NCBI GenBank assembly: GCA_012934845.2
Contig: WNNJ02002382.1
Location: 1-64,000, forward strand
Length of the DNA: 64,000 bases
Direction of reading: 5' to 3'
From: Pomphorhynchus laevis
Taxonomy: Eukaryota > Acanthocephala > Palaeacanthocephala > Echinorhynchida > Pomphorhynchidae
The translations under genes were made by a program, and so were the position numbers. Of this stretch, positions 34,976-45,317 are shown one piece after another (the stretch's first letter is position 1; the number at the start of each line of letters is the position of its first letter). The notes below the pieces were generated by a model. That model saw nothing but the letters and a program-made list of their open reading frames with translations. It searched no databases and was not told where the DNA came from.

Positions 34976-35920
34976 CATCATTATGAAGACTAAATGCTAT
35001 TATGAATTGTCTTATTTGAACTGCATTTGTTTTTTTTTTCTAATGTCTCTTTTCGTTATTATTTTTTAGTGGTTGTTAGTTATTTAAGAAATTCCTTATC
35101 TTATCTTATCTTATATGATATTAAAATACTTGTTTTGCTAACAAATATATAAGAAAATATTTTGTTTTGTGTCAGTATATTATATTTTGTGTCAATTTAC
35201 TAATCCAGCACTCCACGTTAGCTGTGCCATCATAAAAAGAAACCAAATCCATTATGCTCATTCTGATCATCATGCCGAAATAGCTTGTTGCAAATGAACG
35301 AGTTTTATTTTTATTTAGTGATTTTGCCAAAAAAAACTTTTCCTTATATAACAAAATATGCCAGAATAATATAACAAAATATTTAACAAGATAAGCTAAT
35401 AGAACGAAATATTTATTTTGATTAATAAACCCTATTTTTACAAGTTATATTCAAATTTACTAATCTATTACTTTAAGTTTTTTATTAATAAGATATAGTG
35501 TTTGCCAAGCTATTTATTAAGTCGATCACACGATTTCATATTTATATTATATTACCTATATATTTGTAGAAAAATAGTTGTTTTGCTAATAATAAGTATA
35601 CGAGAATATATGTTGTTTAAGATAATAAAAAAATAACTGGTGTATTTAAAAATGTTTTTGTAATTAATAGAAACAAATCACGATTGCGCGACTTTAAATG
35701 TTCGATTGCGAGTCCATCATTTGTGTAAATGTTGTGTTATTATTTTTACGGTAAAATGTATGAGAATTTATAGTTCGTAATACCGTCTAAACTTGAATTT
35801 CGAAAAATCTTCTATTTGTCAATATATACAGTAATAGTATATATATTATACAATAAAGTGTCGTTTATACTTACTTTAGTCGATTATTTTTTATATAAAA
35901 AAATAACTTTTGTATGTAAA

Positions 35921-37290
35921 TGTAATGCAAGCACACTAACCATCTAGAATTAAGCATTTTAGTATTATAGAATCTAGTATTATAGATTCCGTCGTTCTAG
36001 TGATCAAATTCATGTTCATCTTTTATACTTCTAATTTGCAATGATCTAAAAAATTATACTAGGTAACTTCGGCTTTCGTCTAATTTTATTTTAATTTAGT
36101 TTTAATACAACAGCTTATTTTTATTGTGTGCATAATAAATTTTGATATTTATTAACTTTTGCGTGCTTAATAACTCTTAATAACTTTAAATCACTTTTGA
36201 TCTGCCAGCACATTGCAAAATGTGACTGGCAATCTTTTATATGAACAGCCACCTGATTCTACGGTTACATGCCTTTGAATTCGGAATTTTTGAAAATGTT
36301 TGTAAACTCGAATATTTAGAAGAACAAAACTGACATAATTGTTTGATTATATTTATAGTTAATAAGATGTGAATAGTTTTTTTAATAATAATATTATTAT
36401 TTGAAAATTTTAACGTATCCGTATGATAACGACGAAAACAGAAAGCCAACGTATCTTGCTATTTAAAAGTTATTATGCCCGAAACTTCTCTAAAATTGTC
36501 ACTAATAATATTTTAGAGGAATTTTGATTTAGGTATATGCTAAATTAATCCAGATAGAATATTTTGTTAACCATCATTTAACCATTTTATAATTATTTAA
36601 TTATTAAATCATTTAATTTATTTAAGTATGTTTTAGTGGTTTAATTCATTTTGATCTTTTTGAATCATTTTCATTTGAATTAAAATCCAAAACTAAAAAA
36701 ATCATTTTATATTTTTAGTAAAAAATCATTTTTTAATAAATATTTATAATTAAATTGTTTAATTGCTTACAAAATATTAGACATTTAAAATATTAGATTT
36801 TGCATACATCTACTATAATGCAAACAATTAAAACTTACTCTTAATCAATGAAGTTTCTTTGAAAATGCATAAATTAAAATAACAAAATTTATGTTATTGG
36901 CAAATTAAAATTTGGATAAATAAAAATTTAAAAATAATTCAATAATTTTTATAATTAAAAACAATAATTTAAATATGTGAAATAAACGTATTTATTTATA
37001 CAATTTTAGAATGATTACAAAATATTTCTAAAATAATTAATTAAATTGCATTAATAAGTTAAGAAAAATACATAATACTTTTATATATTTTCATGTATTT
37101 TAAGTAATTTTCCGATGTCCTGATTCGAGTCTAACAAATGATTAATCAGAAATTATAATGGCCAATTGATTATTGATTTTGTTTTGGTATTATTTTGCAT
37201 TATGTTTGTAGATAATAATTCTCTTATATATGAATTATTTTAATATGTTATTTACATAAATTATTAAATAACTTATATATAATTAAATAA
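35921..37290. other. AT-rich sequence outside the segmental array
   Basis: No gene, RNA or transposon recognised. The 36,237-36,449 minus-strand open frame is low-complexity and has no recognisable domain. Confidence 0.5.
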
Positions 37291-37292
37291 TT

Positions 37293-37492
37293 AAATTATT
37301 AAATAATTCAATTATTCTTGAATGCATCTGTGAGCTGAAATTCTTCTGGTTGTGGCACAATATTATCCTCACAGGTATTGTTCCTATTCTTGATAAGCGT
37401 CCTGCTGTATTAAGATTATGAACAATACCTGTGAGGATAATATTGTGCCACAACCAGAATAATTTAATTATTAAATAATTCAATTTATATGC
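37293..37492. repeat. Foldback element with flanking direct repeats
   Basis: Inverted arms of about 43 bp, 37,341-37,383 and 37,421-37,463 (left begins ttcttctggttgtggc, right ends gccacaaccagaat), surround a 38 bp spacer. The element is flanked by attattaaataattcaatt on both sides (about 37,295 and 37,471), 19 bp, which could be a long target-site duplication or simple AT similarity. No coding capacity. Confidence 0.65.
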
Positions 37493-37639
37493 TGATGTAT
37501 TATTTATATTAAGGAATTATTAAATATGAATGTTCCATATCTATGAAAGAAAATATCAAATGGATATATTTTTAAAAGTTTTATTATTGTCTAAACTACA
37601 CGACACTACAAATATCGTTTAATAAATAAATATAAATAT

Positions 37640-38760
37640 TGTTTCGGCAAGCCAATTTCTCCATCCTTGAGGCGAGGATTTATCAAAGTACTTTATAAAG
37701 GAAAAGGTGATCCCTCTTTCGCCAACTCTTATTGTGGTATTCACCCTAATCAACTATGCATTCAAATTATTTACACACATCCTTGCAAATCGATTAACAT
37801 CATTGCGTGAATCCTTACTTCCGCCAAACCAGTTTGGCTCTACCATCGACACTATCAAAGTGGTTCGCAATAAGATACTACCATGCTTTGCTCGAAAATC
37901 TTCCATTTACGTCATACCTATAGACTTCAAGAAAGCTTTCGACTCTATCAATCGTGAAATACTTATGGATAAACTCGTTGCTCAAGCCAACGTCTATGAA
38001 CGCTTCCTTCATCTTGGCTCAATTTTAGTCCGAACACATTCTGCGTCTTCGATGACCTTCAATTTTCAGAGGCTTTTATAGCAAACCGCGGAGTCATCCA
38101 AGGTGACTCATTGAGCCCTCTGTTATTCTCCTTCTTTTTAGCGAATCTACCTTCATGTCTTCGTGTAAACTCCATAGATATTACCTCAGTTCTCTATGCT
38201 GATGATCTTGTCATCATATCTCGTGATCTCATGGAATCGCAGGTTTCTCTTAACGAATTAGATGCATTCTGTTGAATAAATCAATTAGAGGTAAATATTG
38301 AGAAATCGAAAATTATAAAATTCCGTAAGGGAGGCCCAATTCGCCGGTCGGACAAACTATTACTTAATAATCGCCCTCTAGAATTATGTAAGAACTACAC
38401 CTACTTAGGTATTCTGCTTTCATTCAGATGATAATTCCAACTTTATCTTGACCGCAAAGCATCTAAAGTTGCAATTGCAACCTCGCATGCTTTCAACATT
38501 GGTTCACTCTCATTCGAAGGTGCTAGTCGCTACTTCCGTATCATGCTTCTTCCTATAATTCAATATGGAATACCTGCTTTCTGAGAAGATTTGTCTCCGT
38601 CTAACTTCGCCCAAATCGATAGGTGCAAATGGAGATTTGTAAAACGCGTTACAGGTGTCTCTCCTAAATCTTCTTCTACTGCTGTAGCCGCGATTTCAAA
38701 ACTCAAACATTGTTCTGTATTCTTTGTAATCTCTTTCATCTTCCTCTAACGTCTGAATTT
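37640..38760 (+). mobile_element. Broken LINE reverse transcriptase fragment
   Basis: RT motifs appear in more than one plus-strand frame: LYKGKGDPSFANSY (37,690), LFTHILANRLTSL then LPPNQFG, VIPIDFKKAFDSINREIL (37,910-37,970), GVIQGDSLSPLLFSFFLANL (38,089-38,150) and VLYADDLVIISRDL (38,190-38,235), then KNYTYLGILLSF. Motif order is that of a non-LTR RT. There are at least three frame breaks and an in-frame stop at about 38,276, so it is dead. It is a different family from the 31-35 kb LINE. Confidence 0.8.
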
Positions 38761-38865
38761 TTCCATCATCTCGAAAACCTTTAAGAAAAATTATCTTTAC
38801 TTGACCTAGACATATACCTGACCCCTGCATTCATTCAAATTAATTGGTAAAATCCACGGATCAAA

Positions 38866-39112
38866 AACACCCTCTTACTTGGAGTTCGTATCTCCCTTTG
38901 AACCGCACATCAACATGCATATGATGATGTAATTCCTTGCATCATGTAATTTGCATATGATGTATTACCTCCGATCATGTAATTCCTTGCATCACGTGAC
39001 GCAAAAACGCCCTCTTACTTGGAGTTCGTATCCCCCTTTAAACCGCACATCAACATGCATATGATGATGTAATTCCTTGCATCATGTTATTCCTTGCATC
39101 ACGTGTTTGACT
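38866..39112 (+). repeat. 140 bp tandem duplication
   Basis: The block from ccctcttacttggagttcg through the gcatatgatgatgtaattcc motif repeats with a 140 bp period (aaccgcacat at 38,901 and 39,041). Inside it, atgtaattccttgcatca recurs several times. It lies at the 3' edge of the LINE fragment and may derive from its tail. Confidence 0.8.
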
Positions 39113-39478
39113 GCCCCTATCTTTCAAAGATAAGTTTGACGGAGATTGATAAACTACGTAGTCGTTAGCCATGCCAAATAATTTTGTGTTTTTCTCTGTT
39201 TTAATGAATATTCGGTGTGTTTTATTTTTATTTTATTTAGTTTAGCTCAATGTCGAGAGACAAAGAGGTCAATGAATCATATCTACATTATTATAATTAT
39301 AATTATTCATTAATAATATAGATAATATAAATGTTACAAAATAACATGAGATAAAAATGTTAATAGAAAACAGTTTATTTCTATGCAAGTATATATGTAA
39401 CAACTGTGCAACCTGCCAGTGATCTGCAATATTGTCGCAGACTTGAATATATGTAGACATAAAATCAACATTTGAAAG

Positions 39479-39934
39479 TTATTCTAATTTATCTAGATAA
39501 GCTACAATTTCATCTTCATCTTTAAGACCGATGAGCGTTTCAAACACCTTGCCATTTTTGAAAGCGATTACTGTCGGCAAGGCGTCAATTCTGTATTTAT
39601 CTGAAATATCCGGTAAATCATTGATATCAACTTTCGCAAATGCGATTTTGTCACAAAGTCTATGCAATGATATAGCTTTCTCCATGCGCGGTCCCATTAT
39701 CTTACAAGGGCCACACCAATCTGCTTGGAAGTCTACTATACATGCTTGCTTGTCGCTTTTCAGGACTCTATTCTCAAAGTCTTCATCGCTTTGCACAGTA
39801 AACATCGTTATGTTGTATATTGATTCAGCACCTGCCTGCTTGTTTAAGCTTCTTCTTGAACCTTGTATAGGAATATTAATAGCTTTCGATTTTGATACAC
39901 ACGAGCAACAAAAATTAAATAACCTTGTACACAT
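39479..39934 (-). CDS. Thioredoxin, mitochondrial type
   Basis: Intact 151 aa with the thioredoxin active site WCGPC at residues 73-77, preceded by VDFQAD, the buried Asp, and followed by a cis-proline (ALPT, about 117-121) and KVDI. Thioredoxin reduces protein disulfides using the Cys pair and is recycled by thioredoxin reductase. The N-terminal ~45 residues are basic (CTRLFNFCCSCVSKSK, GSRRSLNK) and lack acids until residue 36, as in a mitochondrial presequence. There is no intron. The ORF is bracketed almost exactly by a 15 bp direct repeat, ataaaatcaacattt, at 39,459-39,473 and 39,943-39,957, so a retrocopy or local template-switch origin is possible, though no poly(A) is seen. Confidence 0.9.
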   Translation of the reverse strand: MCTRLFNFCCSCVSKSKAINIPIQGSRRSLNKQAGAESIYNITMFTVQSDEDFENRVLKSDKQACIVDFQADWCGPCKIMGPRMEKAISLHRLCDKIAFAKVDINDLPDISDKYRIDALPTVIAFKNGKVFETLIGLKDEDEIVAYLDKLE

Positions 39935-40079
39935 CTATAAAGATAAAATCAACATTTAATGTGCCAGATTATAGTTAAAAGAAAATACATGGCCGAATAT
40001 GCCAACCGCAGAACAGGATGTTGGGTCGCGAAGCGACTGCACCAAAATGTTTTAAAATTATATACGAATTAATTTTTCA

Positions 40080-40140
40080 AATTTAATAGTTTTCGATTTC
40101 GATACACACGAGCAAAAAAATTAACTTGTACACATCAAAT
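40080..40140 (-). pseudogene. Partial duplicate of the thioredoxin 5' end
   Basis: The stretch containing gatacacacgagcaa and ttgtacacat repeats 39,882-39,936, the first ~50 coding bases, with an indel. It lies 200 bp upstream of the start codon and does not continue into the rest of the gene. Confidence 0.7.
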
Positions 40141-41000
40141 TTTTAAAATTACCTCTCTAAGTTTGATGTAGAGTTTTTATAAATATCTAACAAAATTTAA
40201 TGAATATTTTGATATTTTCATCGAAGAGTAAATCAATACTAAAGTATATTACACTGCGATATTGATCTTAAGCACCATTGATGATAAATTATTAAGAAAA
40301 ATTTATCTATTTGGAAGGCTTCAAATTTTCATTTTCATTAACACCATACTTAAAAATTTTTACGTTCAACATTTTTTCATCTCTTTACATTTTGCAGTCA
40401 GACACTCTTTCTATTCATTTTAATTTATGTACATTAATGTTCACACATGAATTGCTATTAATAATTCGACATTATAATCAGCCAAATAATTCGGTAGTAC
40501 AGCGAATTTCAACGGAATCGAAGATAAACCAAAACCACACATGTGAAACCCTTGATCAATTCTAATTAATTCTATAATTTAAACAATTTATTCTATAATT
40601 AATTATATAAATTACTCGTTAGAATTAATGAAATTCTAACAAAATTGAAATTAAAATCGTGCAGCTAATTTTAATTGCCTCCACCGAATATATTGCGCAG
40701 GCCATTAAATGTCAGAAGACTTAAAAATTCTACAATTTACAAGTTCAATACAATTTTTAAAAATAGAACTTTTAAAAATTATAACAACTATTGAAATTAA
40801 AACTAATTAAAATTTAAAACTAATTAAATTAATTAATTATAAATTAAATATTTTAATGAAATTTATTTATTTTAGTTTAATTTGTTAAAATTAAACAAAT
40901 TAAACATTTTAAATATATTAGTTTTAAATTAATTAGTTAAAATTAAAACTAATTTCAGCTAATTAAAATTATAATAACAATTATAAAAGAAAAGATAAAA
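40141..41000. other. AT-rich sequence, no gene recognised
   Basis: The latter half (40,560-41,000) is built of aattaa-type low-complexity sequence leading into the Penelope-like element. Nothing else supported. Confidence 0.5.
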
Positions 41001-41011
41001 TTAATAAAGAT

Positions 41012-42307
41012 ATGTATAAAGAACTTACTAAATTAAAAGACAACTATATAATATCAACTATTGATAAAGCTAGTAAGAATTTTGTCTTCAAATGCAAAAA
41101 GCTTTATTATGATATACTAATGAAAGAGGTTAATTCAAATGATTTAAATGTAAATCCAACATATGAACGTAGTGAGTTGAGTTTAGAAACAATTATTACA
41201 AGTCACTGTTCTATAATGGATAAAAAGGGTATAAAGGTTGAATTAGATAATAAAACTATACCTATATTATATTGGAATCCAAAATTGCATAAAAATCCAA
41301 TAACACCTAGGTTCATATGTGGTGCGTTTAAATGTACATTAAAACCACTTTCTGTCTATATGAATAAAATACTTAAAGTAATTAAAGCACACTTTAAAAA
41401 ATATTGTAAGGTAATCGAAATTAATACTGGTATAAAACACTATTTCAGTATTAATTCTACAAAAGAATTTTTAGAACAGACAAAAGGAATAAATTTTCAA
41501 AATATAAATACATACGATTTTAGTACTCTTTATACAAATCTAGATTTAGTAGATATTAAAGAAGCGTTAGTAAAATTAATTAACCTTATATTCGGAAAAA
41601 GATATACATATATATGTTATAATAATTATAACGCCTATCTAACGAAAATTAAACCATCAAGGAAATACAAAGATATGGATAAAATTGAATTAATAGAATC
41701 CTTAAATATTTTGATAAATCAAAATTATTTAAAAGTAGGGACATCTATATTTAGACAAGTAAAATGTGTTCCAATGGGTGGTAATAGTAGCCCAATTATA
41801 GCTGACTTGTTTTTAAGCTTTATAGAATATGAATTTGTTCATAACTGTGTAAAAACTAAATCTAAACAATATAAATATATGAAATATATGTTTCGATACA
41901 TTGATGATATATGTCTATTTAATTCTAATAATTTTTATTCAATCAGTGAGCACATTTATCCAGAAAGCTTAATTCTTAACAAAACTAATATTAATGATAA
42001 AGAAGGTGTATATCTAGATGTGAACATTAAATTAACATTAACTAAAACTACTATTAATTTATATCGTAAAGATGACATATTTAAATTTACAATAAACATA
42101 TTTTTGCATGAGCATTCATGCATACCATATAATATAAAATATAATACATTAAATAATAAAATTTTAAGAATTGCAAAAATTTGTATCGATATTGGCTTTC
42201 TTCAAAATCATTTAAATAATTTAATAGATACATATTTTAAACTAGGTTACTATAAAAATAACATCAAGCAGAAAATTGTAAAATATATAAATCAACGCAA
42301 TCATTAG
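41012..42307 (+). CDS. Reverse transcriptase of a Penelope-like element (431 aa, partial)
   Basis: RT motifs in order are ILYWNPKLHKNP then TPRFICG (about 90-105), YDFSTLYTNL (motif A, about 170-180), CVPMGGNSSPIIADLFL (about 252-268) and YMFRYIDDICLF (motif C, about 292-303), followed by a thumb-like region with YPESLILNKTN and YLDVNIKLTL. The PMG..SP and YIDD forms with the DFSTLYT motif A fit Penelope-like RTs rather than LINE or LTR RTs. The reading frame is open, but upstream N-terminal sequence and any endonuclease are missing, so it is best called a fragment. Very AT-biased codons match the surrounding DNA. Confidence 0.7.
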   Translation: MYKELTKLKDNYIISTIDKASKNFVFKCKKLYYDILMKEVNSNDLNVNPTYERSELSLETIITSHCSIMDKKGIKVELDNKTIPILYWNPKLHKNPITPRFICGAFKCTLKPLSVYMNKILKVIKAHFKKYCKVIEINTGIKHYFSINSTKEFLEQTKGINFQNINTYDFSTLYTNLDLVDIKEALVKLINLIFGKRYTYICYNNYNAYLTKIKPSRKYKDMDKIELIESLNILINQNYLKVGTSIFRQVKCVPMGGNSSPIIADLFLSFIEYEFVHNCVKTKSKQYKYMKYMFRYIDDICLFNSNNFYSISEHIYPESLILNKTNINDKEGVYLDVNIKLTLTKTTINLYRKDDIFKFTINIFLHEHSCIPYNIKYNTLNNKILRIAKICIDIGFLQNHLNNLIDTYFKLGYYKNNIKQKIVKYINQRNH

Positions 42308-42920
42308 GGGAAAATTTTTATGGATGGATAATAAATAATATACTTTGTATTAGAATAAAATACTTTATAAAACACTATTTCAGTATTAATTCTACAAAAG
42401 AATTTTTAGAACAGACAAAAGGAATAAATTTTCAAAATAAATATACATACGATTTTAGTACGCTTTATACAAATCTAGATTTAGTAGATATTAAAGAAGC
42501 GTTAGTAAAATTAATTAATCTTATATTCGGAAAAAGATATACATATATATGTTATAATAACTATAACGCCTATCTAACAAAAATTAAACCATCAAGTAAA
42601 TATAAATATATGGATAAAATTGAATTAATAGAATCCTTAAATATTTTGATAAATCAAAATTATTTAAAATTAGGAACATCTATGTTTAGACAAGTAAAAG
42701 GTGTTTTAATGGAAGTAAAATATATTGTTGAAGATAAATTACTATAAATATACAATAAAACAGAAAATAGTAAAATATATAAACAATATTATTAAAAATA
42801 AATTTAAACTCTTAAGTGGCAAATTTTTATGGATGGATAATAAATAATATACTTTGTATTAGAATAAGATACAAGATAGTTTTATCAGAGAAAATATATC
42901 ATTAGCATGTTTTTGGACCT

Positions 42921-42984
42921 ACTGCTATGTTGGGTAGAGAAGTTAGGGGCCGAAACCTGATAACATAGCAGTTCCTCCTGATGA
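42921..42984 (+). ncRNA. Hairpin with hammerhead-like motifs in Penelope-like 3' region (c1)
   Basis: CTGCTATGTT (42,922-42,931) pairs with AACATAGCAG (42,962-42,971). Next to it GGG then TA (42,935-42,936, UH-like) is followed by GAGAAG; then GAAA (42,952-42,955) and CC; then TTCCTC and CTGATGA (42,978-42,984). Helix III (GGG/CCT plus the 10 bp arm) is clear; helix I (GAGAAG/TTCCTC) has one mismatch; helix II is not convincing. Circular order is UH, GAAA, CUGAUGA, the same swapped order as families a, b, d and e. Confidence 0.4.
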
Positions 42985-43634
42985 CATCTAATCCTTATTC
43001 TGATACATTGTTATTTATTAGTCAATTCATAAAAATGACGTTTATTTTAAATTTCAATTTTTTATTTTAACTTGATTTAAATTATACATTAAATTAAGTA
43101 CTGATGATATATGTGTATTTAATTCTAATAATTTTTATTCAATTAGTAAACACATTTATCCAGAAAGCCTTATTCTTAACAAAACCAATATTGATGATAA
43201 AGAAGGTGTATATCTAGATATGAACATTAAATTAATATTAACTAAAACTACTATTAATTTATATCGTAAAGATGACATATTTAAATTTACAAGAAACATA
43301 TTTTTGCATGAGCATTCATGCATACCATATAATATAAAATATAATACATTAAATATTGAAATTTTAAGAATTGCAAAAATTTGTAACGATATTGGTTTTC
43401 TACAAAATCATTTAAATTATTTAATAGATACATATTTTAAACTAGGTTACTATAAAAATACAATCAAACACAAAATAGTAAAATATAAAAATCAACGTAA
43501 TAATATTAAAAATAAATTTGAGCTCTTAAGCGGAAACATTTTATGGATGGATAATAAATAATATACTTTGTACTAGAATAAGATACTAGATAGTTTTATC
43601 AGAGGAAATACTTCATTGGCATGTATTTGGCCCC

Positions 43635-43698
43635 TCTGCTATATTGGGTAGAGGAGTTATGGGCTGAAACCTGATAACATAGCAGTTCCTCCTGATGA
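43635..43698 (+). ncRNA. Hairpin with hammerhead-like motifs in Penelope-like 3' region (c2)
   Basis: Same arrangement as c1: GGG then TA (43,649-43,650), GAGGAG (43,651-43,656), GAAA (43,666-43,669), the AACATAGCAG arm, TTCCTC (43,686-43,691), CTGATGA (43,692-43,698). Helix I is perfect here with one G-U (GAGGAG/TTCCTC), where c1 has a mismatch; helix III has one mismatch. Helix II is weak, so this is less complete than families a, b and d. Confidence 0.4.
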
Positions 43699-43800
43699 CC
43701 TGTATTCCTTATTCTGATACAACGCCTGTTATTTATTAGTCGATTCATAAAAATTGATTTTTATTTTAAATTTCAATTTTTATTTTAATTTGATTGAAAA

Positions 43801-44890
43801 TATAAAAAAAATTATAACAATTATTTATTATTAATTAATTTTTTATTATTTAACTATTTAACTTTTATTTTGCATTATTTTTAATTTGCAATATAAAATC
43901 GTAGACTCAGTTAGCTTATTTAATTTGACTACTAAAATTATAAAAATTAGAACCCTTTAAGCTGAATTTTAAAAATATAGACACAAATGGTAAAAACTCC
44001 ATTGTAATTTTTAATTTTTAAATTAAAAATTATTAAAACATTTTATTAAAAATTATAAATCGAAACTAATCAATTGATTCTTTTATTTTAAGGAGAGAAA
44101 AATAAATTTTCTCCTAATAAAATATTTAATTCGTCAAAGAGGCAAATAAAACCAAAACGTACCTCCTCTATCTATTAATAATTTGATAGGATAAAGTATG
44201 CTTTTTCGGAACGTAACTTGTTTCTCATTTGCTTATATGTGCTAATATTTAATAAAACAATTCAAACGCAAACTACTGCAGACATTCAAAGTTGTGTCAG
44301 TTTATAAAAGTTCTTTAGCGATGTTCAAGTAATTACATCATGCTATTTTGTTCCGCCTATATATTAACGTTACTCTGAGAATGAACAACAGTTACACAAT
44401 TTCCACGGGAAGGCAAACAGTAAAAACAAGCTGCTATTTCTAAGCTTTCGCATTAGAAAAATAAAACACGCCAATTAAGCGATAACTTGACGATCTTGAC
44501 AATGAAATAAATACATGACAATTTCTTAAGTCAAATTACACTTTTTAGATCAAATTCTACTCTACATTCTAGCTTTCTTCAATATAAAGTGGAATTAAGA
44601 TCATGGATAAGAGAACACACATTTTATTATGAATTATTTTAAATAATTTATAATTATTATAAATTAGTATCAGATAAAAAACAAATTGAGCCTTACTAAT
44701 ACTTCAGATACTTTCAGATAAAGAGTGTTGCAAGATAATTCAATTTGAGACATAAAATTCCCAAAACTGGTAGAATACCGAAATAACGCGTTAGTTATTT
44801 CGAAATAACATTAGTTATAACGAAATAACGCGTTAACCAAAAATATTAAACGAAAATAAATTATTTTGTCATGACTAATTATTTCTTCAT
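43801..44890. other. AT-rich sequence, no gene recognised
   Basis: Only low-complexity sequence and a short palindromic patch near 44,790-44,835 (cgaaataacgcgttag and relatives, repeated three times). No ORF or RNA feature supported. Confidence 0.5.
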
Positions 44891-45250
44891 TGGTCGGTTT
44901 CATATAATCCTCATTTGCTTCTTTCAAATCCTATCAGCATCACTGTCAACTACAATCAGCGTGGATGGACCTCATCAGCAGTGAGCCGACGCCGCCTACA
45001 TTTCGTGTTTCGGTCCTGTCACTGTTTCTGACTCCTTGTCGCTGAAATGCTGGTTTATATTTGGCTAATATTCCAAATTACACAATTTATTTGTTCTATA
45101 GTCGGTGTGGACGATAACTATTATTCGCGATTCAAATCCACCACACACCGATTTTTTTTATTTCGTTCATATACGAAATGTTCACTAGACAGTAAACCGT
45201 AAGCTGTCTTTTTTACTATTGTGAATAATGCTTACACGAGCCGTATTATT
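44890..45250 (-). repeat. Diverged inverted copy of the 358 bp repeat
   Basis: The complement aligns to 1-354 with several substitutions and indels, about 85-90% identity by eye. The hammerhead-like domain (44,940-45,016) keeps GGACCGAAACACGAAATGTA and GGCTCACTGCTGATGAGG exactly while flanks vary. Its extended helix III strands have changed (GCGTCGG with TCCACGC) but still pair at six of seven positions counting one G-U. The UH strand reads GTTGA instead of GTGTA, so the cleavage site is damaged. Confidence 0.85.
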
Positions 45251-45317
45251 TCGCTATACGAAACAAGATATTATGTTTTATTAATAATATTATATATTAT
45301 TATATCATTCTTAAATA

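Larger units (their letters stand above)
31211..35110 (+). mobile_element. Full-length young LINE (I/Jockey/R1-like group)
   Basis: It interrupts unit 3 inside ttatatgatat, which is repeated on both sides (31,200-31,210 and 35,111-35,121), an 11 bp target-site duplication. Units 1 and 2 show the empty site. The element has ORF1 starting 9 bp from its 5' end, then ORF2, then a short 3' UTR ending in a (ttatc)n tail. The family is shared with 27,321-29,866 and with the decayed copies at 52,714-55,980 and 55,995-59,225. Clade assignment rests on the three CCHC knuckles in ORF1 plus endonuclease and RT without RNase H, and is approximate. Confidence 0.93.
27091..35920. repeat. Segmental unit 3, partial and interrupted
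   Basis: It matches unit positions 1 to about 2,050 and then breaks off at 35,920, where tatgtaaat is followed by unrelated sequence. It therefore lacks the gene exons. Two LINE insertions (27,321-29,866 and 31,211-35,110) account for its length. It has one more 358 bp repeat copy than units 1 and 2 (copies starting at 27,091, 29,944 and 30,302), and small differences such as ctaatagcata at 30,650. Confidence 0.9.
41012..43800 (+). mobile_element. Penelope-like RT element: three head-to-tail partial copies
   Basis: Copy 1 includes a long RT frame (41,012-42,307) ending in ttttatggatggataataaataatatactttgtat. Copy 2 (about 42,360-43,060) starts within the RT and ends with the same terminus plus a 3' region. 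Copy 3 (about 43,090-43,800) holds the C-terminal RT part, the terminus and the 3' region again. Tandem, partly truncated copies are typical of Penelope-like elements. All copies look incomplete; no GIY-YIG endonuclease domain was recognised. Confidence 0.7.

Noticed and set aside
35090-35112. Telomere-like ttatc repeats
   Set aside because: They are the simple-repeat tail of the LINE, directly followed by its target-site duplication.
39531-39959. 142-codon ORF antisense to thioredoxin
   Set aside because: It is a shadow of the thioredoxin gene on the other strand with no recognisable motif.
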